64,000 nucleotides of DNA from NCBI GenBank assembly GCA_017562135.1, contig QEYB01001013.1, positions 79,434 to 143,433 of the forward strand, in the 5' to 3' direction. The notes under the pieces are model-generated. The model did no database searches and was not told where the DNA came from. It was given only the letters and a program-made list of their open reading frames with translations. The position numbers and the translations under genes were made by a program. Within the stretch, counting starts at the first letter, position 1. Every line of letters begins with the position of its first letter. Source of the stretch: Dipylidium caninum. Lineage: Eukaryota; Platyhelminthes; Cestoda; Cyclophyllidea; Dipylidiidae. Of the stretch, positions 21,184-34,200 are shown piece after piece.

Positions 21184-24100
21184 ATGTGGATCATTTGGAT
21201 AGTCTTCCTGGCGATAGTAGAAAAAATTACAGAAGGCGGTGAGATACTGACGCGCATCAGGAAAGCCGCAATCCCTGTCAATGCTATTTCGTGGCCCGGT
21301 GGAATTATCCCTTACATCATCGATGAATCTGTCTTCGGTAATTTAGGCATTTGGTTATTTCAACGCATATTCAACTATAACATTTCCCAAAGAGGTTATT
21401 GCAACGCTACTACTTTTTTTCCGTAGATTCCTTGAAATAAACTTTTAACATTTAACATTGCTTTCACACATATCCACTACCTCCGTTAACAGTCATGTTT
21501 CCAATTACGATTCATTTTATAAGAAAAGGAGGAATTCGAGCACTTAAATACAGCCATCGAAACTTGGAACAATGAAACTTGTATTCAACTTCGTCCGCAT
21601 CGACCGGGTGACAGACACTGGGTCCGTATAACGGACGGGAAAAGGTAAAATTGAAACGAAACATAAATCTGATGTGGTTATATGCCGTGTATGAATTAAA
21701 ACGGCAATTATTACTTAATTCAGCTGTTTTTCCGAGTACATGGGATTCAAAGGGGTTCCAGGGGAGCAAAAAGTTACCCTCTCTAGGAATGGTTGTCGTT
21801 TCGTAAGTTATTCTGTATATAAAGTTTAGAATCTCAAGGTAGTATCAATAAGGGTACATTAGTGGCTTTAGCTTCGCCATTCAATGGCGTGGAGGATAGA
21901 AAATACTCATGTTAAACTGGTAGAGACATTTGTTAATGGATTATCTTTAAAAGTATTTTGTGTTTCGTCCCTTATTAGTATGGACTATTTTTGCATGAGC
22001 TTGGCCACGTAATAGGCCTCGACCATGAGCATGTTCGAGCTGACCGAGATGTTTACCTCAATGTTGATGTTGCTGTCGTACCCGGGAAATACAAGTCATT
22101 TTTCACCAGAAAATCCAAAGAACAACTCAGAACGTATGATTCGCCCTACGATCTTCAATCCATTATGCATTATGGTAGTTCGGTTAGCTCATTTTCCTTT
22201 TTTATTAGAGTTTTGAATACCTGTGTATCTACTTTTTGTTTTGTTCAATCTGTTCCGATCACTAGTGTTCTGTATTTGCGTCAATCACTTGACGGCCTGT
22301 AGGTATATAGACCTAGGGCATAAAAACTCTGCAACACGATTTCTGTTTCCGACACATTTTTTAATAGAACTTCTCCCATTGAGAAGTAGCCATGACTTGC
22401 TCTCTACATTATTTTTATAAACTCTACTCCGGTAATTGGCCTATACTCACGGCTGTTGTCACCTTAACCAGTCGTTTTCCGTCTTTGCTGGCAAAACAGC
22501 GATTGATGTAAAAGATTGGAAAGTACGTCATATTTTGAGGGACGTCTATACAAAGGAGATATCATTTTGGGATGCAAGGCTTGTAAATCTTCATTATCAT
22601 TGCGAAGGTTAGTGATACTATGGGCTAAGTTGACTCATCACTGCAATATTTAACATTTACTTTTGACCTAGATAAATGCGCTCATGTTCGGCCTACCTGT
22701 TTGTTCCCAGGATATGTTGACAAGTTTTGCAAATGTCAAACCCCCTCAGGTACATGTTTCTTTTTTAATATTCTGTACCGTTAGTATTTTTTACCTAACC
22801 TACTTCGCATTGGCATACTCATTTACCCCTAGAATTTTCTCGACGTCGTTGTGTGGATATTCACGGGACACGTTCGTGCGCAAAACTTGCTAACAAACTC
22901 GAATGTTACCGAAATGCAAGTTTTATGAGTGTTTACTGTCGTCAAACTTGTGGATTTTGTTACAAGGATGAACTAATCGATGTAGTGAAATCTCCTACTG
23001 AGTGGGTATCGCCGCTTACCCAGACATCTTAGCAAGCTATTGACCTCTTACATATACTTAAAAGTTTAGTTTGAATTTAAAATGAATTCTGTTTACTTAT
23101 TCTATGTGTACTGGAGCAACTGTCTCTATCCGTATTTATTAGTCTAACTCTTCTGATTTTCGTAATTTCTACTCGTACCTTAGATACATCTTTCATGGGT
23201 CTTAAGTGTAGTATAACAGAAGTTATTTTATTCTTCTGAGTTGAAATTTAATGTAGCACTGTTATTTCATGTCATTTTTTATCAACAAATGTTTTAATAA
23301 ATGCGGACTTTTGAGAATAACGGTTTCTTTGGTCGGCTCTCCTGTTTCTCTGCTTCGTTCTTTAATTAACAATTAACTTCTCTGGTGTTGAATGTTTTCC
23401 ATTCCTTTTCTCAAAGATGCAAAGATCGACATGAAAATTGTGTTGGTTGGTCCACTGTGGGCCACTGTAAAAAGACGGTAAGTTACATGAAAATGATGTG
23501 TCCTGCGAGCTGCGGATTTTGTAATACCACAAGGAACGAGAGAACCGGAACTGTTGAATGCAAAGACCTCTACATGTACCCTTCTGATTGTGAGGTTTGG
23601 GCCAAAGAAGGGAAATGTGAAAGTAATAAATTATGGATGCACTATAACTGTGGCAAATCCTGCGGTCTCTGTGGCAAATCAAAATGGTATGTCCGATTTC
23701 ATTCTAAATTGTATTAATAGTTCTGCCACCTTGATAATAATTAATGGGAATGCAGAGGCTTTTTGTCAGCAGCTTTCTTCAATCCGGTTGTTGTCGTTTG
23801 CGGTTTTATTTAGAGCATTTGCATACATTAGAATTGCCTAAATCACGTTTCCCTTTTAGTGATCGTCTTATTAGCTTCATCTTGGCCCATTTCCCACCTA
23901 TCGTCCTGTATTTCTTTTCCGCAAAGCTTATAATTGAAATTATTGTTACACAAGAATCGTGAGATTTTATCTTAAAGATTAGTCGAATCATGTAATTTCT
24001 TCCCGGTCAGAAAGTTACAAATTATTGTCAAGTTGACTGACTACATCTGCATCGTCAAAGTCCGCATGAGTCATTGCCATTCTAGTCATGAGCACACCAC

Positions 24101-24966
24101 CGGTTCACTATATCACAGCTATTTTATATCAACGAGGTTGTCTGTAATCCTCACTTCATCACCGTCGCAGGTCTCCACAGAATATTACTACACCTTCTCC
24201 GAGTACAAATTGGGAAGGCATGACACAGAAGTCTCGTACCTGTAAGGATAACTACGGAACACTCAATTGTAAGGCGTTGGCTTCTCGACATATGTGCTCC
24301 ACGCACAGGTTCTGGATGAAGAGGCAGTGTGAAGTAACCTGTGGATACTGCTCCATGGATATTAATGCAGTAGCAGCTGGTATGCTCTTTCATCATTGAT
24401 TCTCATTATGTTTGGATCTTACCTGAACTGGGTAGCACTTGTGAAAAAAAGTTGAATAAATGGCCGGTAGAGGGATGTAAATAGGAATAGGGTCGCGTAT
24501 AAGAAACCTGAAATAATCAAAAACGCCACATAGAGGAGCTACTTCCTCACCTGTACTGGATTTAATGTCATTATTTTTTATATTTGCAAACAGATGGAAA
24601 TAAAAGTGTTAATTCAACGATGAGGCATTTGAACGGGAATGAAGAGATGGCGTCTCTTTCATTAGCATGCAGAAACGGTGATCCGCCGGATAGGTGTCCG
24701 AAGTACCGCGCTTATTGTAAAGACCTTGAGACCTTTATAAAGTGCCCTAACGTCTGTAATAACTGTGGTACGTTACCCTCGTTCCATTGAAATTTTGAAG
24801 TCTGTGCACCCTTTAGATGCAACTTAATGTGTGTGGACGTTTTGTAGGCGCATGCGAAGACACATCAGTGGCGTGCGAAGCCTTGAAACGCAATGGGTAT
24901 TGCAAGTATTATGCAAGTTCCACCATTCCAATTTGCCGTAAGATGTGCGGCGCCTGTGTTGAGTGA
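21184..24966 (+). CDS. Secreted astacin metalloprotease with C-terminal ShK-domain array
   Basis: Eleven exons close in frame: 21184-21337, 21524-21644, 21724-21802, 21979-22182, 22472-22607, 22672-22749, 22833-23001, 23417-23686, 24171-24379, 24594-24767 and 24848-24966, giving 570 residues. A signal peptide (MWIIWIVFLAIVEKITEGG) is followed by a very short pro-region and the mature-type start AAIPVNAISWPGGIIPYII. The zinc site is HELGHVIGLDHEH (His124, His128, His134) and the Met-turn is SIMHYG (about 180-184). From about residue 260 come six-cysteine ShK-type modules ending in C-G-F/Y/L-C, for example CRQTCGFC, CPASCGFC and CGKSCGLC. The join at 23001 uses donor GTGGGT. Reading through it ends at a stop at 23030-23032 and would leave one ShK module. 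Likely an extracellular matrix or host-tissue protease; the substrate is unknown. Confidence 0.9.
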
Positions 24967-25689
24967 CCTACATAAATTTAATTTTCTTTCGTTCAACTGC
25001 TGTTTACGGAGTAAATAGAGATATCGTAATCCGCTTATGTCTCCTGGCAAATGGTTTGGCGATTTCCTAAGATTGGTTGCATTGGAACTGGAATTTTGTC
25101 CAGGAGCAATATTGTGTTTGCGATGAGTTAGCTGCTGCCGTCCTGAGCGTTTTGACACCTGAATTGCAGATGATAAATGCGCGAAGTCTGTTGAATCAAA
25201 CGAAGGCTGTGGTTTGCATTTGGTTCAGGTTTTGAAGAAAGCGCTGAATCTAAGACGCGAGCGGCGGCGCTGATTGTAGGGGCTGTACGTTCTATGTTAG
25301 CCTGAGGCCAATAGGGTGTTTTTTGGCTTCATTGGTAAGTGCGACTAAATTTGGATGTCGAGATTTGGAATGAAGGAAAAAAAAATAGCGTAATCTGAAC
25401 GGATAAGTATTGCATAGCAGCCGCGGACCCAACTGGTAATAGGATGATAATATACGCAGAATAAAAGTCGTGAGAAGATGCAGAAACATTAATAATTGTG
25501 AAGTGTATCAGAGATGTGATTTCGCAATTTTGCACAACTTTATGTTTCTATGGCTTCTAGCAGAACGACGTAAAATTTTAACATAATTTTTATGAATATT
25601 TATCAAGTCACAATTTTTTATAATATACCGCTTTGTGCAAAAACGATGCGAACAAGACTCCACCAATCGTCGACCAATAGCATAGTGGT
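24967..25689. other. Intergenic region, no gene seen
   Basis: Between the astacin gene and MRPS24, both on the + strand. The minus-strand frames here carry no family motif. Confidence 0.4.
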
Positions 25690-26222
25690 ATGCAGTCTTC
25701 CTTGGTTGGGTCAAAATGCCACACTGTGGCACTTTGGCGCTTTTTGACGATCCACACAACAGTTTCCATATGTAAGAATACTCGATCGGGGGTGGTTCGT
25801 AGAACGCGGAATATGTCAGAACCGCTAACTTATGAAAAAGCAAAGAAACCCCATCAGATTGGTGTTCTTAAGTCTTGGAACTCGTGGAACACTGCAAATC
25901 TCAATGACGAAATTGAATACACGGGAGTTCTAACATGGCACGATGCCCTTATTCGTTTATTCATACAAGGCACCTTCCCAACCTACATACTCAGCGAGGT
26001 AGGGCCTCTAAAAACGTTACTTCTTTTTCGTAGATTATAGTTCGTCGACAAGCTAATGTGGTCCATATATGTTTTAATTTATCAAATCGACTCTCTTCTC
26101 ATGAGATATACTTCCTTACCGCGTATGGTGAGCAGATGCTCTCCTACCTTCTGCGCTCGCCCGTAAAAATTGAATCAAGGATGATTCTACACCCAAAAGA
26201 AGTCATATTCCGATATATTTAA
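25690..26222 (+). CDS. MRPS24: Mitochondrial small ribosomal subunit protein uS3m (MRPS24)
   Basis: Exons 25690-25998 and 26034-26222, with a 35-bp intron, give 165 residues (human 167). The first 40 or so residues are rich in Arg/Thr/Ser and poor in acid, as in a mitochondrial transit peptide. The mature part carries EPLTYEKAKKPHQIGVLKSW, QGTFPTYILSE and, in exon 2, HEIYFLTAYGEQMLSYLLRS. It ends PKEVIFRYI, close to the family end SKVVYKYL. A poly(A) signal follows at 26371-26376. Convergent with RTF1, whose coding end is about 240 bp away. The upstream ATG is preferred over Met42 because it supplies the transit peptide. Confidence 0.9.
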
Positions 26223-26370
26223 ACTTTGTGTGCAATACACGATTTGTGCATTCGTTTTCGTTACTTATTTGCTTCAGGAGCCAATGTCCAGTCCCATCTA
26301 CATGGCATGTAATACCTCGTATCCTCTGTGAATATGCCTTTACAAACAAGAATTCCAGCTAATAGCAATT

Positions 26371-26376
26371 AATAAA
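26371..26376 (+). terminator. Poly(A) signal AATAAA of MRPS24
   Basis: Canonical hexamer about 150 bases after the MRPS24 stop and before the opposing RTF1 end. Confidence 0.45.
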
Positions 26377-26458
26377 ACTTCTTATGTCATTTACTATAGG
26401 TCCAAATATCATGAAACGTCTATAGATCATTAACAAACTGTACAGATTCCAGCATTGT

Positions 26459-28993
26459 CTATATAAGACCTCTACGTCTCTTGTATTCTTGGAGGTTGAG
26501 GAATCGGCGATTTGCTTTGTCGCCGCTAGTGTGAGTCACACTACCACTCGCCGCGAATCCATGTTTAGGTACAACCGGGGTTGGGGTGGACCGATGGATT
26601 TTCGAATCATGCCCATCGAGGTTTGTTCCATCACTGCTAGTGCCCAATTCAACGCGGATATCTATCTCAAAGTCGTGAATATCGTGCAACGATTCTTCTG
26701 GAGGTTTCTTTGGTTGAGAGCTAGCCGTCTGAAACGTATCCTGTGAGTTCACATGAGACTTAGATTCAGATTGTAGTTTCATTGGACTAGCATCCTTTGA
26801 CGTTTGTACACCATCTACTTCCTCGTCAATTTTACCATTCTGAAAGAGATAACATGAGAGGGAAATCAGGAAAACAAGTCTAATGCTATTACCCTTAAAC
26901 TTCTAAGGCGCTCCAAATAACTTTTGCTCGCTATCACGGGCTTAGATTGAATTCGTGTGAATGGATCGGCCTCACGTGAATTTGCCATTTCCCTAGCTTC
27001 TTTCAGGATGGCCTCTTCGGCATGTTTCAGAGACAGAGCCCGATTCCGTTGATTAATGGAAGAAATAGCCTTAAAACCAATAGTTCTACGGCGTTCGAGT
27101 CGCTCAGCCTGTGTTTCCAATTCATCCAACTCCATATCAATCCGGCGGATGGTTCCTGTATCGTTGCTTTCACTCGCCATCTCACGCTGTTTCAATAGTT
27201 CTGCTTTCCTTAATGCAAAATTAATTGGAGTTTTTTGGAAACGCTTTTTGGACTGGATGATCTAAAATTATCAGTAAGATATGTAAACTTTGGTAAAAGG
27301 AAGCTAACTAAAATATCTACGTGTGACAAAAATGGCAAAAATACGTATGCAGATTGTACTAACCTGCTCAACTACACGCTCGTCACTGATGGGATTTGTT
27401 AAATAATTGTGAATTTCAGCGGTTTTTTGCTCTATGAAAGACGTTGTAGGCGGTTTAATACCGGCTTCGTTGGAATACTTTTTCCAGCTCTCAAATTCAA
27501 CGGGTAAAAAGTCCGAATTTGAGACAAACATAAGACGAAAGGTATGTTGATCCTTGCCCAGTCGAATAACGATGCCTTTGTTTGTTCTAAAAGTATGTTA
27601 GGGAATTTGAAGGAAAAGCAGTTAGATCAGGTAAACTTTTAAACTGGAAATCACGACGAAATAATCAATTAAAATTATTTACCTTGTCTTACCCAACTCA
27701 TAAGGTTTGGCCATTTCCTTAACGTCAATAATCTCACCGCACCGATAAACGGGAATATTTCGGCACTGGCCGATATGAATGCGGACAAAACATCCCTTTA
27801 CTAAATTCTGTAAATGAAAGGATAAGAACACAAACGACAAAATGCACGTAGGCAGATATATGGGAAAAAATAACCTACATCAAAGAATGGCATGTGAACC
27901 CACTTTTCCAGTTTGAAACGTGATAATCTGATTTTTGACAACTGTTCAAGCGTTGTTATATATTCTACATCCGGTGATCTGCTGCGGCCGCGATCGTTAT
28001 CACTTAAGTCACTCGAATGAGCAGAAGATGATCTCGAATAACTTGAAAAACTAACAATGAGAATTCACGAGAGTTAATTTAAAATAGTTGAACCAAACCA
28101 TTGTCATAAAACTTCCCAAATCAACAATTTGTAGTTACCTTCTTCGTTTCTGTGCAGATTGTTCATTCGCAAAATGACTCGAATCAGATTCAGAGGACGA
28201 ACTAGAGTATACACGTCGGGAATGTCTAGACTGCAAATGACTTGCAGTCTTTTCTTCATCCGAACCAGAATAAGTGGTTTCCTTCTTATTTTTCAACTCT
28301 TTCCGGCGGTCTGCAAGTTCCTGTAACCGTTTAGACCGTCCCTCCTGAATAAACATTAATCGGGTCGGAAAACATGTACCTTTTGCATGGCTAGTGTGAG
28401 TTTACGGTCCCTTAGACCAATTTTAACTGATCCATCCTCGGAACTACTGCCCTGGTCGCTATCTGAACTATATACATTGGCGTACGCTGAGTTTTTCTTA
28501 AGTGGTTTGGAGACTCCTTCCCCAGAAGAATGGCGCGAACCTTCCCTATTGGCGCGCTCAGCCTTTTCCTTTTCCTTCTTCTCCTTTAGCCTCTTTTTCA
28601 CATCTCTCCGAATCTACATAAACAATAATTTGTAGATTTATGATGAAACCTTCATTGCTTCACGACGCTCACTCCTACGGTATAGTTCCTCTTCTCTTTC
28701 TTCTCACTCATTTTCAGCAGACGTTGTTTGTCCTCCTCACCACCATATAAATCATCATCCAACCCATCATCTTCGTCGTCATCGAATGCATCACTAGGAA
28801 TCTCTCCTTCTTCAGGATCGCTTGAACGATTTTCAAGACGGGGCCTTTTCTTTTTGGAACCTTTCTTTGAAAACGACCACTAAATACGACCAAATATAAG
28901 ATAGAAAAGAGGATACAAATACAGTAAAATATATATTACCACATCAACGTCCGAAGAGTCGGAGGAGGACATAGTGAACCTAGGGTTCGACAT
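26459..28993 (-). CDS. RTF1: RNA polymerase II elongation factor RTF1
   Basis: Paf1-complex-associated factor that couples Pol II elongation to histone H2B ubiquitination. Exons 28993-28940, 28879-28650, 28613-28380, 28344-28139, 28050-27879, 27807-27683, 27586-27364, 27261-26893 and 26839-26459 would give about 664 residues (human about 710). An acidic N terminus ([20 protein letters not shown]) precedes a lysine-rich coil resembling the histone-modification region. The Plus3 domain follows ([46 protein letters not shown]), then a helical stretch and the hallmark end [13 protein letters not shown]. Exon 2 is one base short: after KMSE the frame must shift to read [17 protein letters not shown]. 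Exon length 230 instead of 231 confirms a lost base near 28697-28704. Divergent from DNAJC25. Confidence 0.94.
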
Positions 28994-29539
28994 CTCCAGC
29001 AACCTAAAAGTGTACTCATCGAAAGATCAATTCAAACAATATTACCTAAAATGGCTTTTAAAAGTTACTTCAGACTGTGCAGATCGTCTTTTTAAAAAGC
29101 GTGTATTGTAATATCGTGCTGGGTGGGACAACGAATGAGTTAGTAACGGCGTCAATTACTGATTTGTTGTTAAGGCGTATCATTTTCGTTCTGGTAGGTA
29201 TCTCTGTACTAACTAAGTACACTTTTACTTGATTGCAATCATTGTACCATATGAAATCGGTTTTATAATGCTCGCAATTCACACCATTTTTTCTGTAATA
29301 TGGTTATGCCTTGCTTTTTGTTAACAGTCGTTTAACACGCATATTTCTTGATTTTTCCAATTTGCATCGAAGTTTGGACACCTTGTTTACCCATGAAATA
29401 AATCAACACAATAATGATATACTTCACTATTGGTTAGATTTCTTAATTTCAGGAATTCTCACTTCGTGATTCCTAATTTTTCTCCCTTTTAGCCATTCAT
29501 GCAATGGCTTTCGTTCATAGGCCGCGACCTTTTGAATAA
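28994..29539. promoter_or_regulatory. Bidirectional intergenic region RTF1/DNAJC25
   Basis: The two start codons are about 550 bp apart in head-to-head orientation, so both promoters must lie here. A splice acceptor at 29004-29005 (minus strand) is 10 bases before the RTF1 ATG, and another at 29491-29492 (+) is 47 bases before the DNAJC25 ATG. Each fits a 5'-UTR intron or spliced-leader addition. Confidence 0.5.
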
Positions 29540-31141
29540 ATGCTGTGCGCCCTGCTTGTTTTTTTTCTCCTCCTTTGCCCTGCTTGTGGCCAAGTGGAAG
29601 GAATTTATTGTGGAAGACAAACTTGCTTTGACGGTACGTGCAATTTGTTTTCTCTTAAGATTTGTACATAGAGTAGCTCCTCTCACATCGTTTTCTTATT
29701 AGTCATTTATCTATGTAAATGTACCTAGATGTTGTAGGTGAAGTGTGACTTGCCTCATAAGTTCATAGTTAAAATTAATTGTGATCGTTTCTTGGAACCG
29801 ATTTTTTCGGGCCAGATTAGATGCTGTTTTTTGCCATTGACCGTTGTTTTTATTTACACACCGTTTTTACCACTTACCAGCCACCAACGCTCTAGCATGT
29901 AATTTTTCATACTCTCGATTGCATACTTGTTTATCTGCTTGTCCTTCCATTGTCGATCAAAATTTACTTTTCTATTTAACTCCAAGTCTGAATCTTCTTG
30001 TTGTAGTTCTGAAACTTAGTCGTGATGCCGACATTGTCGAAGTTCAACGAGCCTACCATGTCCTTGCTAAAGAGCATCATCCCGACAAAAAAAAGACTCC
30101 CGAGGATAAAGTTAAAGCTGAAGAAATTTTTCGACTTATTGCGACAGCGTATGAGGTGCGCGTTTCTCATTTCCGTTTGAGTGGCTTGAAACAAAGATTT
30201 TACGTGACCCGGAACAAAGGCAGGAATATGAATACATGCTCGACAATCCGAGTGAAATGTACTATCATTACTACCGATATTATAAACGGCGTTATTCCCC
30301 CAAGGTGGATGTTCGACTTGTTTTCCTATCAACTATTTTAATTTTTTCTGCAATTCAGGTAAGCATACGTATTTGTTCCTGAAAAGTAAACATAATCTAA
30401 TCTTGTAGTATGTAAGTCAGAAAACAAAGCATGATCAAGCACTTATCTATCTCCTACGGGATCCAAAGTATCGCAATAAGGCGAAGGAACAAGCGATCGC
30501 TTCAAAGCGTTTTCAGATAAATAGACAAAATTTGGGCCACAAGCTTTCGAGAGACGAGATAAAGGCTCATGAAGAAGAGGTTATTCGGTCCATTATAGCC
30601 GAGAATTTTGACGTTAGGTATTGCGTTACATTTGCGTCATTTTACTCCCTCATTGAGCTGAATTGTTCATTTGTGTGTTTTCAGAGGTGACTGTGGGCCA
30701 CCAAGTATTCGCAAAACTCTCGTTGTACAACTTGTTGTATTGCCTTATCGTATCGTGTGCTATGTCTGTTGGGTTCTGCGATGGACCCTTCTTTTTGGGC
30801 TCCTACGGCGACCCTACGGGTCCAAAGAAAAGGAATATCTGACGCGATGGCGGCTAGGTTATACTCAGACTCGATGGGATAGTTTTGACGAGGAGAAGAA
30901 AGCCTATTTCAATCGCCTTGAATTGTGGGACCTCAATAAATTTCAGGTATCTACGTTATAACTTTGTTACTTCAATTGTTATAAGTAGCAGATCCGTGAC
31001 TGATACTTTAAGGCTTACAAGGAATGCATGAAGGAAGAAATGCGCGTTCGATCGGCTGAGGATACCAATCAGAAACGCTATCGACGGTACGTTAAACGTT
31101 ATGGCGCACCAGTTACAAATGTCGCCGATTCTGAACTTTAA
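29540..31141 (+). CDS. DNAJC25: DnaJ homolog subfamily C member 25
   Basis: Exons 29540-29633, 30007-30155, 30197-30358, 30409-30617, 30685-30946 and 31013-31141 sum to 334 residues with all phases closed. A signal peptide (MLCALLVFFLLLCPACGQ) leads into VEGIYCGRQTCFDVL. The J-domain has its HPD triad in LAKEHHPDKKK and ends ILRDPEQRQEYEYMLDNPSE. A membrane span (VFLSTILIFSAIQ) follows, then a basic helical part and a second hydrophobic region (VVLPYRIVCYVCWVLRW). The family is an ER-membrane HSP40 that stimulates an HSP70 partner. For the 41-bp intron after TAYE a nearer AG (26 bp) is also in frame, but the longer one matches the family length. A poly(A) signal follows. Confidence 0.93.
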
Positions 31142-31267
31142 AATATCTTCAATGATCTCTCTTCTGTGTTCTTTTGCTATGTCGTCATCCCGTTTTGTAC
31201 ATTCTCCATGACCGGCTTTTATTACCACTGCTACTATCAAATATCTTGTTTTGTATTTTATAATTGA

Positions 31268-31273
31268 AATAAA
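31268..31273 (+). terminator. Poly(A) signal AATAAA of DNAJC25
   Basis: Canonical hexamer about 127 bases after the DNAJC25 stop codon. Confidence 0.5.
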
Positions 31274-34200
31274 GGATATTGAGACCGTGTCGTTAACTGT
31301 CACACGCATTGATAACATTTACTCCCTAGACTGATCCGTTTCGTATCACGGGGAGATGCGGTCCTTTAACTTCAGACACTTCAAAATTCCTAGGTTAAGA
31401 GTTCCTCCCCTCTCTTTTAGTCTTGTCCTACGTTTTTTTATTCATAGTCTTGTCCCTTCATAGATGATAGAGTATTACAACTTGGTCGGATCATTAACTT
31501 TTCCTTAACAATCTAGTCAAGTTCTTCAGCTCACCGAGGAGAGCTTTCAAACTCGGTAGATTTGGCCACAGCTAGTATAGTAATGTCTAGACATTTGAGT
31601 GGATAAAGGTGTCCGTTTAGCATCTGAGTATGCTAACATACACGCACCAATTTGATATACATCGCTTCGTCGTATTTTCAGCTGTTGGCAAATTGGAAAG
31701 GCTAAGAAGAGGGGGAATTGTCCGTTACAATGTAAATGCGTCTATAGCTGAGAGTGTGCGGGGGTTGGAGTTTGAGAAAGTCATTATAATTGCTTCCCCG
31801 TTCTGGAGCCCTCCTCCAATCCACTCTCCCCACGCCACCATTGCCACTGGGCGTTGTTGCTGCCAGGCCCCCTCATAGCGGGAAAGGCAATTATGTTCAC
31901 TGCAGCGTCGAATAGTTACATCTGCTCCCAGCGAACAATTATTATCCCGGGTATAAAAGCTCATACTCGGGTGTGTGCTGCGTCGTACTCGGTGCCGTGC
32001 AAGCTCTAGAGGCTCTAACTCAAAATCCATTTCTATAATCAGTTCATGCGTTTTGCTTTTTGCGGTCTGACTACGGAAATTTTCGAGAGTCGGCGGCTGG
32101 TCACGCTCCTAGGGCCTCTATTTGGCATAGTTTCTTCTGGCTAGGTAATTATTCTTCTTCGGTGAACGACAATCTCCATCAATTTTTTACCAATAGCATC
32201 TATAGCCTGATGAAATAGTGTGATTTGTGTATCCATTGCCCCTAGAATATTTGCTAATTAACTTTCAAAAAACTCAATGAAAATAGAAAGGTGAAATTTA
32301 TCCAAATCGCCATAGATTACGCCAGTCTGAATCAGCTGGATAACCTATAATTAACCGGGATGTTGCGGGCGCATGTCAGCCCCTGTCCTCACTACCTCGC
32401 TCTTTCCTTCCCTTCACATTCTCCACTCGCCTACCCTAGTCCAGTTAGGTCCCTGTCCGACTCAGAGACCCAGCGTTGCCACCACCGTTCTCGTTTTCCG
32501 TCCCAACCCCCTTCTCACATCCTCCACCTTAGGCCCTGCTCAATAGTAGGTGACTATTTTTTTGCCACTGCTCCACATCCCAGTTCCCTTGTTGGGTTGC
32601 TCTGATTTTCGTTCGACTTGATCCTGTACTTATACTCTACCTGCCTTTTAGCGTAGTTGACTAGTCGAATAGGCCACAAATAAGTTGAGTTGCCTTACAC
32701 ACCTAGACCGAAATGATTTGATTTTTTGTTAGTCCCGCCCGCAAACACGTTCCTACATACCTCCCCCGCCCTCCAAATTCGGTGGTCAGGTCGCCTTCTC
32801 CTTTGATAGGTGAATGCGTGATTTCCCTAATTCAAGATTGTCTTTGACTCAAAGCTGTTGCACAAAATTTTCCGCCTAATTAAAGACTAAGGAGAGACAA
32901 TTAAGGGGGTGCTTGGATGGATGGGTGGGTGAAGGGCACGGAGAGGGGAGAGGAGAAGGAGAGCGTAGTAACTTAACTTATATACAGGAGAAAAAACAAG
33001 TGTACCACTGCGATGTAGAAAGAAAAAAGGACAGAGGAGGGCTCCTAGCTCCATCTGAAACTGGAGGCTTTACATAAATAAAAAACTGTCGAGACGGAAA
33101 ACAAGAAATATGGCGTTATGTTGACATAGCAACGAAAGCCACTTAATGAACACTACTTTGTGTCAGGTCCAGTAATTCACCGTTTCTCCCACCTCCACCG
33201 CTTGCAGCCCCCCTCTCTTACCTCTCCTCGATATTCCCCGACTCCACTGGCGAGAGTCATATTCCCCGCTTATGCAACATTGTCTCCTTTGTTCTCTTTC
33301 TGCGTGTTCAAATTTATCTCCCCTTTTATTTGATTAATCATGCCAAATTTTATGTTTACTGTGAGTTCTGTAAACCGGAAGTTGGTGATTATGCCGTATG
33401 CGTTTATTGGTGAAAAATAGTTAACATCGCGCCATGAATAAACTTTGGGATAATTTTCTGAGTTCGGAAGCCCGTTAAAGGGAAGAGAATGTACCAACGT
33501 GTTCGGGCTTAGGTGGCCTAAGAGATGGGCATCACGCCTCTCGCGCAGCCGGGCGAGTTGGCGGCCGCCTCTCCGACTCGGAATGTTGAAGGGAACCTGG
33601 CAGAGTGGCGTTAAACTCCGAAACGACAGATGCTACATACCCTGTCTGAGGATGAAACTAACATAGGAGTACAGGTTGGAGCTCAGGAAGAGTGAGGAGA
33701 TGTAGGGGGCTAATGGAGGGGTGAGGGAGGCCATGTTGGGCGAAATCGTATTTAGCTTGTTTTTGCTTTGATTAAAGACCGGATGTACACGTGGGTGCTC
33801 AAACTACACACCAGATGGTGGCAGGTTGAAATGCTGCACAGATGGAAAGTGACGCGGCGTACCCATTGTACCTCGCTTTTCACCCTGAAATGGGGCCTTG
33901 AACACCCCGAGTGCACTCGACTGAATGGAGGAAGACGTGAGCATTTTGTGGGGGGGGGGGAAATGAGGTATGGGAAATCGTAGCGTTGAAGTAAAATTAT
34001 TATGTTTATTCAAAAAACCCTCATTTGCAAGGTGCGATTTTAAACGCCATCAATCCCCTTTTTTCTTCCTTATGATTGCTGTCAGGGAGGGATAGTTTGA
34101 CGAAAGGATTGCTATTTTGTTGACTGCAATAGTATTTTTGATTTTATAAATCTTAAAACATTATTTTGTCGTTTTGTCCCCAAACGCAACTTGAATTTAT

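Noticed and set aside
30156..30181. 26-bp intron in DNAJC25
   Set aside because: In frame, but the AG 15 bases further on gives a 41-bp intron and the family-length sequence TAYEILRDPEQ, so the shorter version is not needed.
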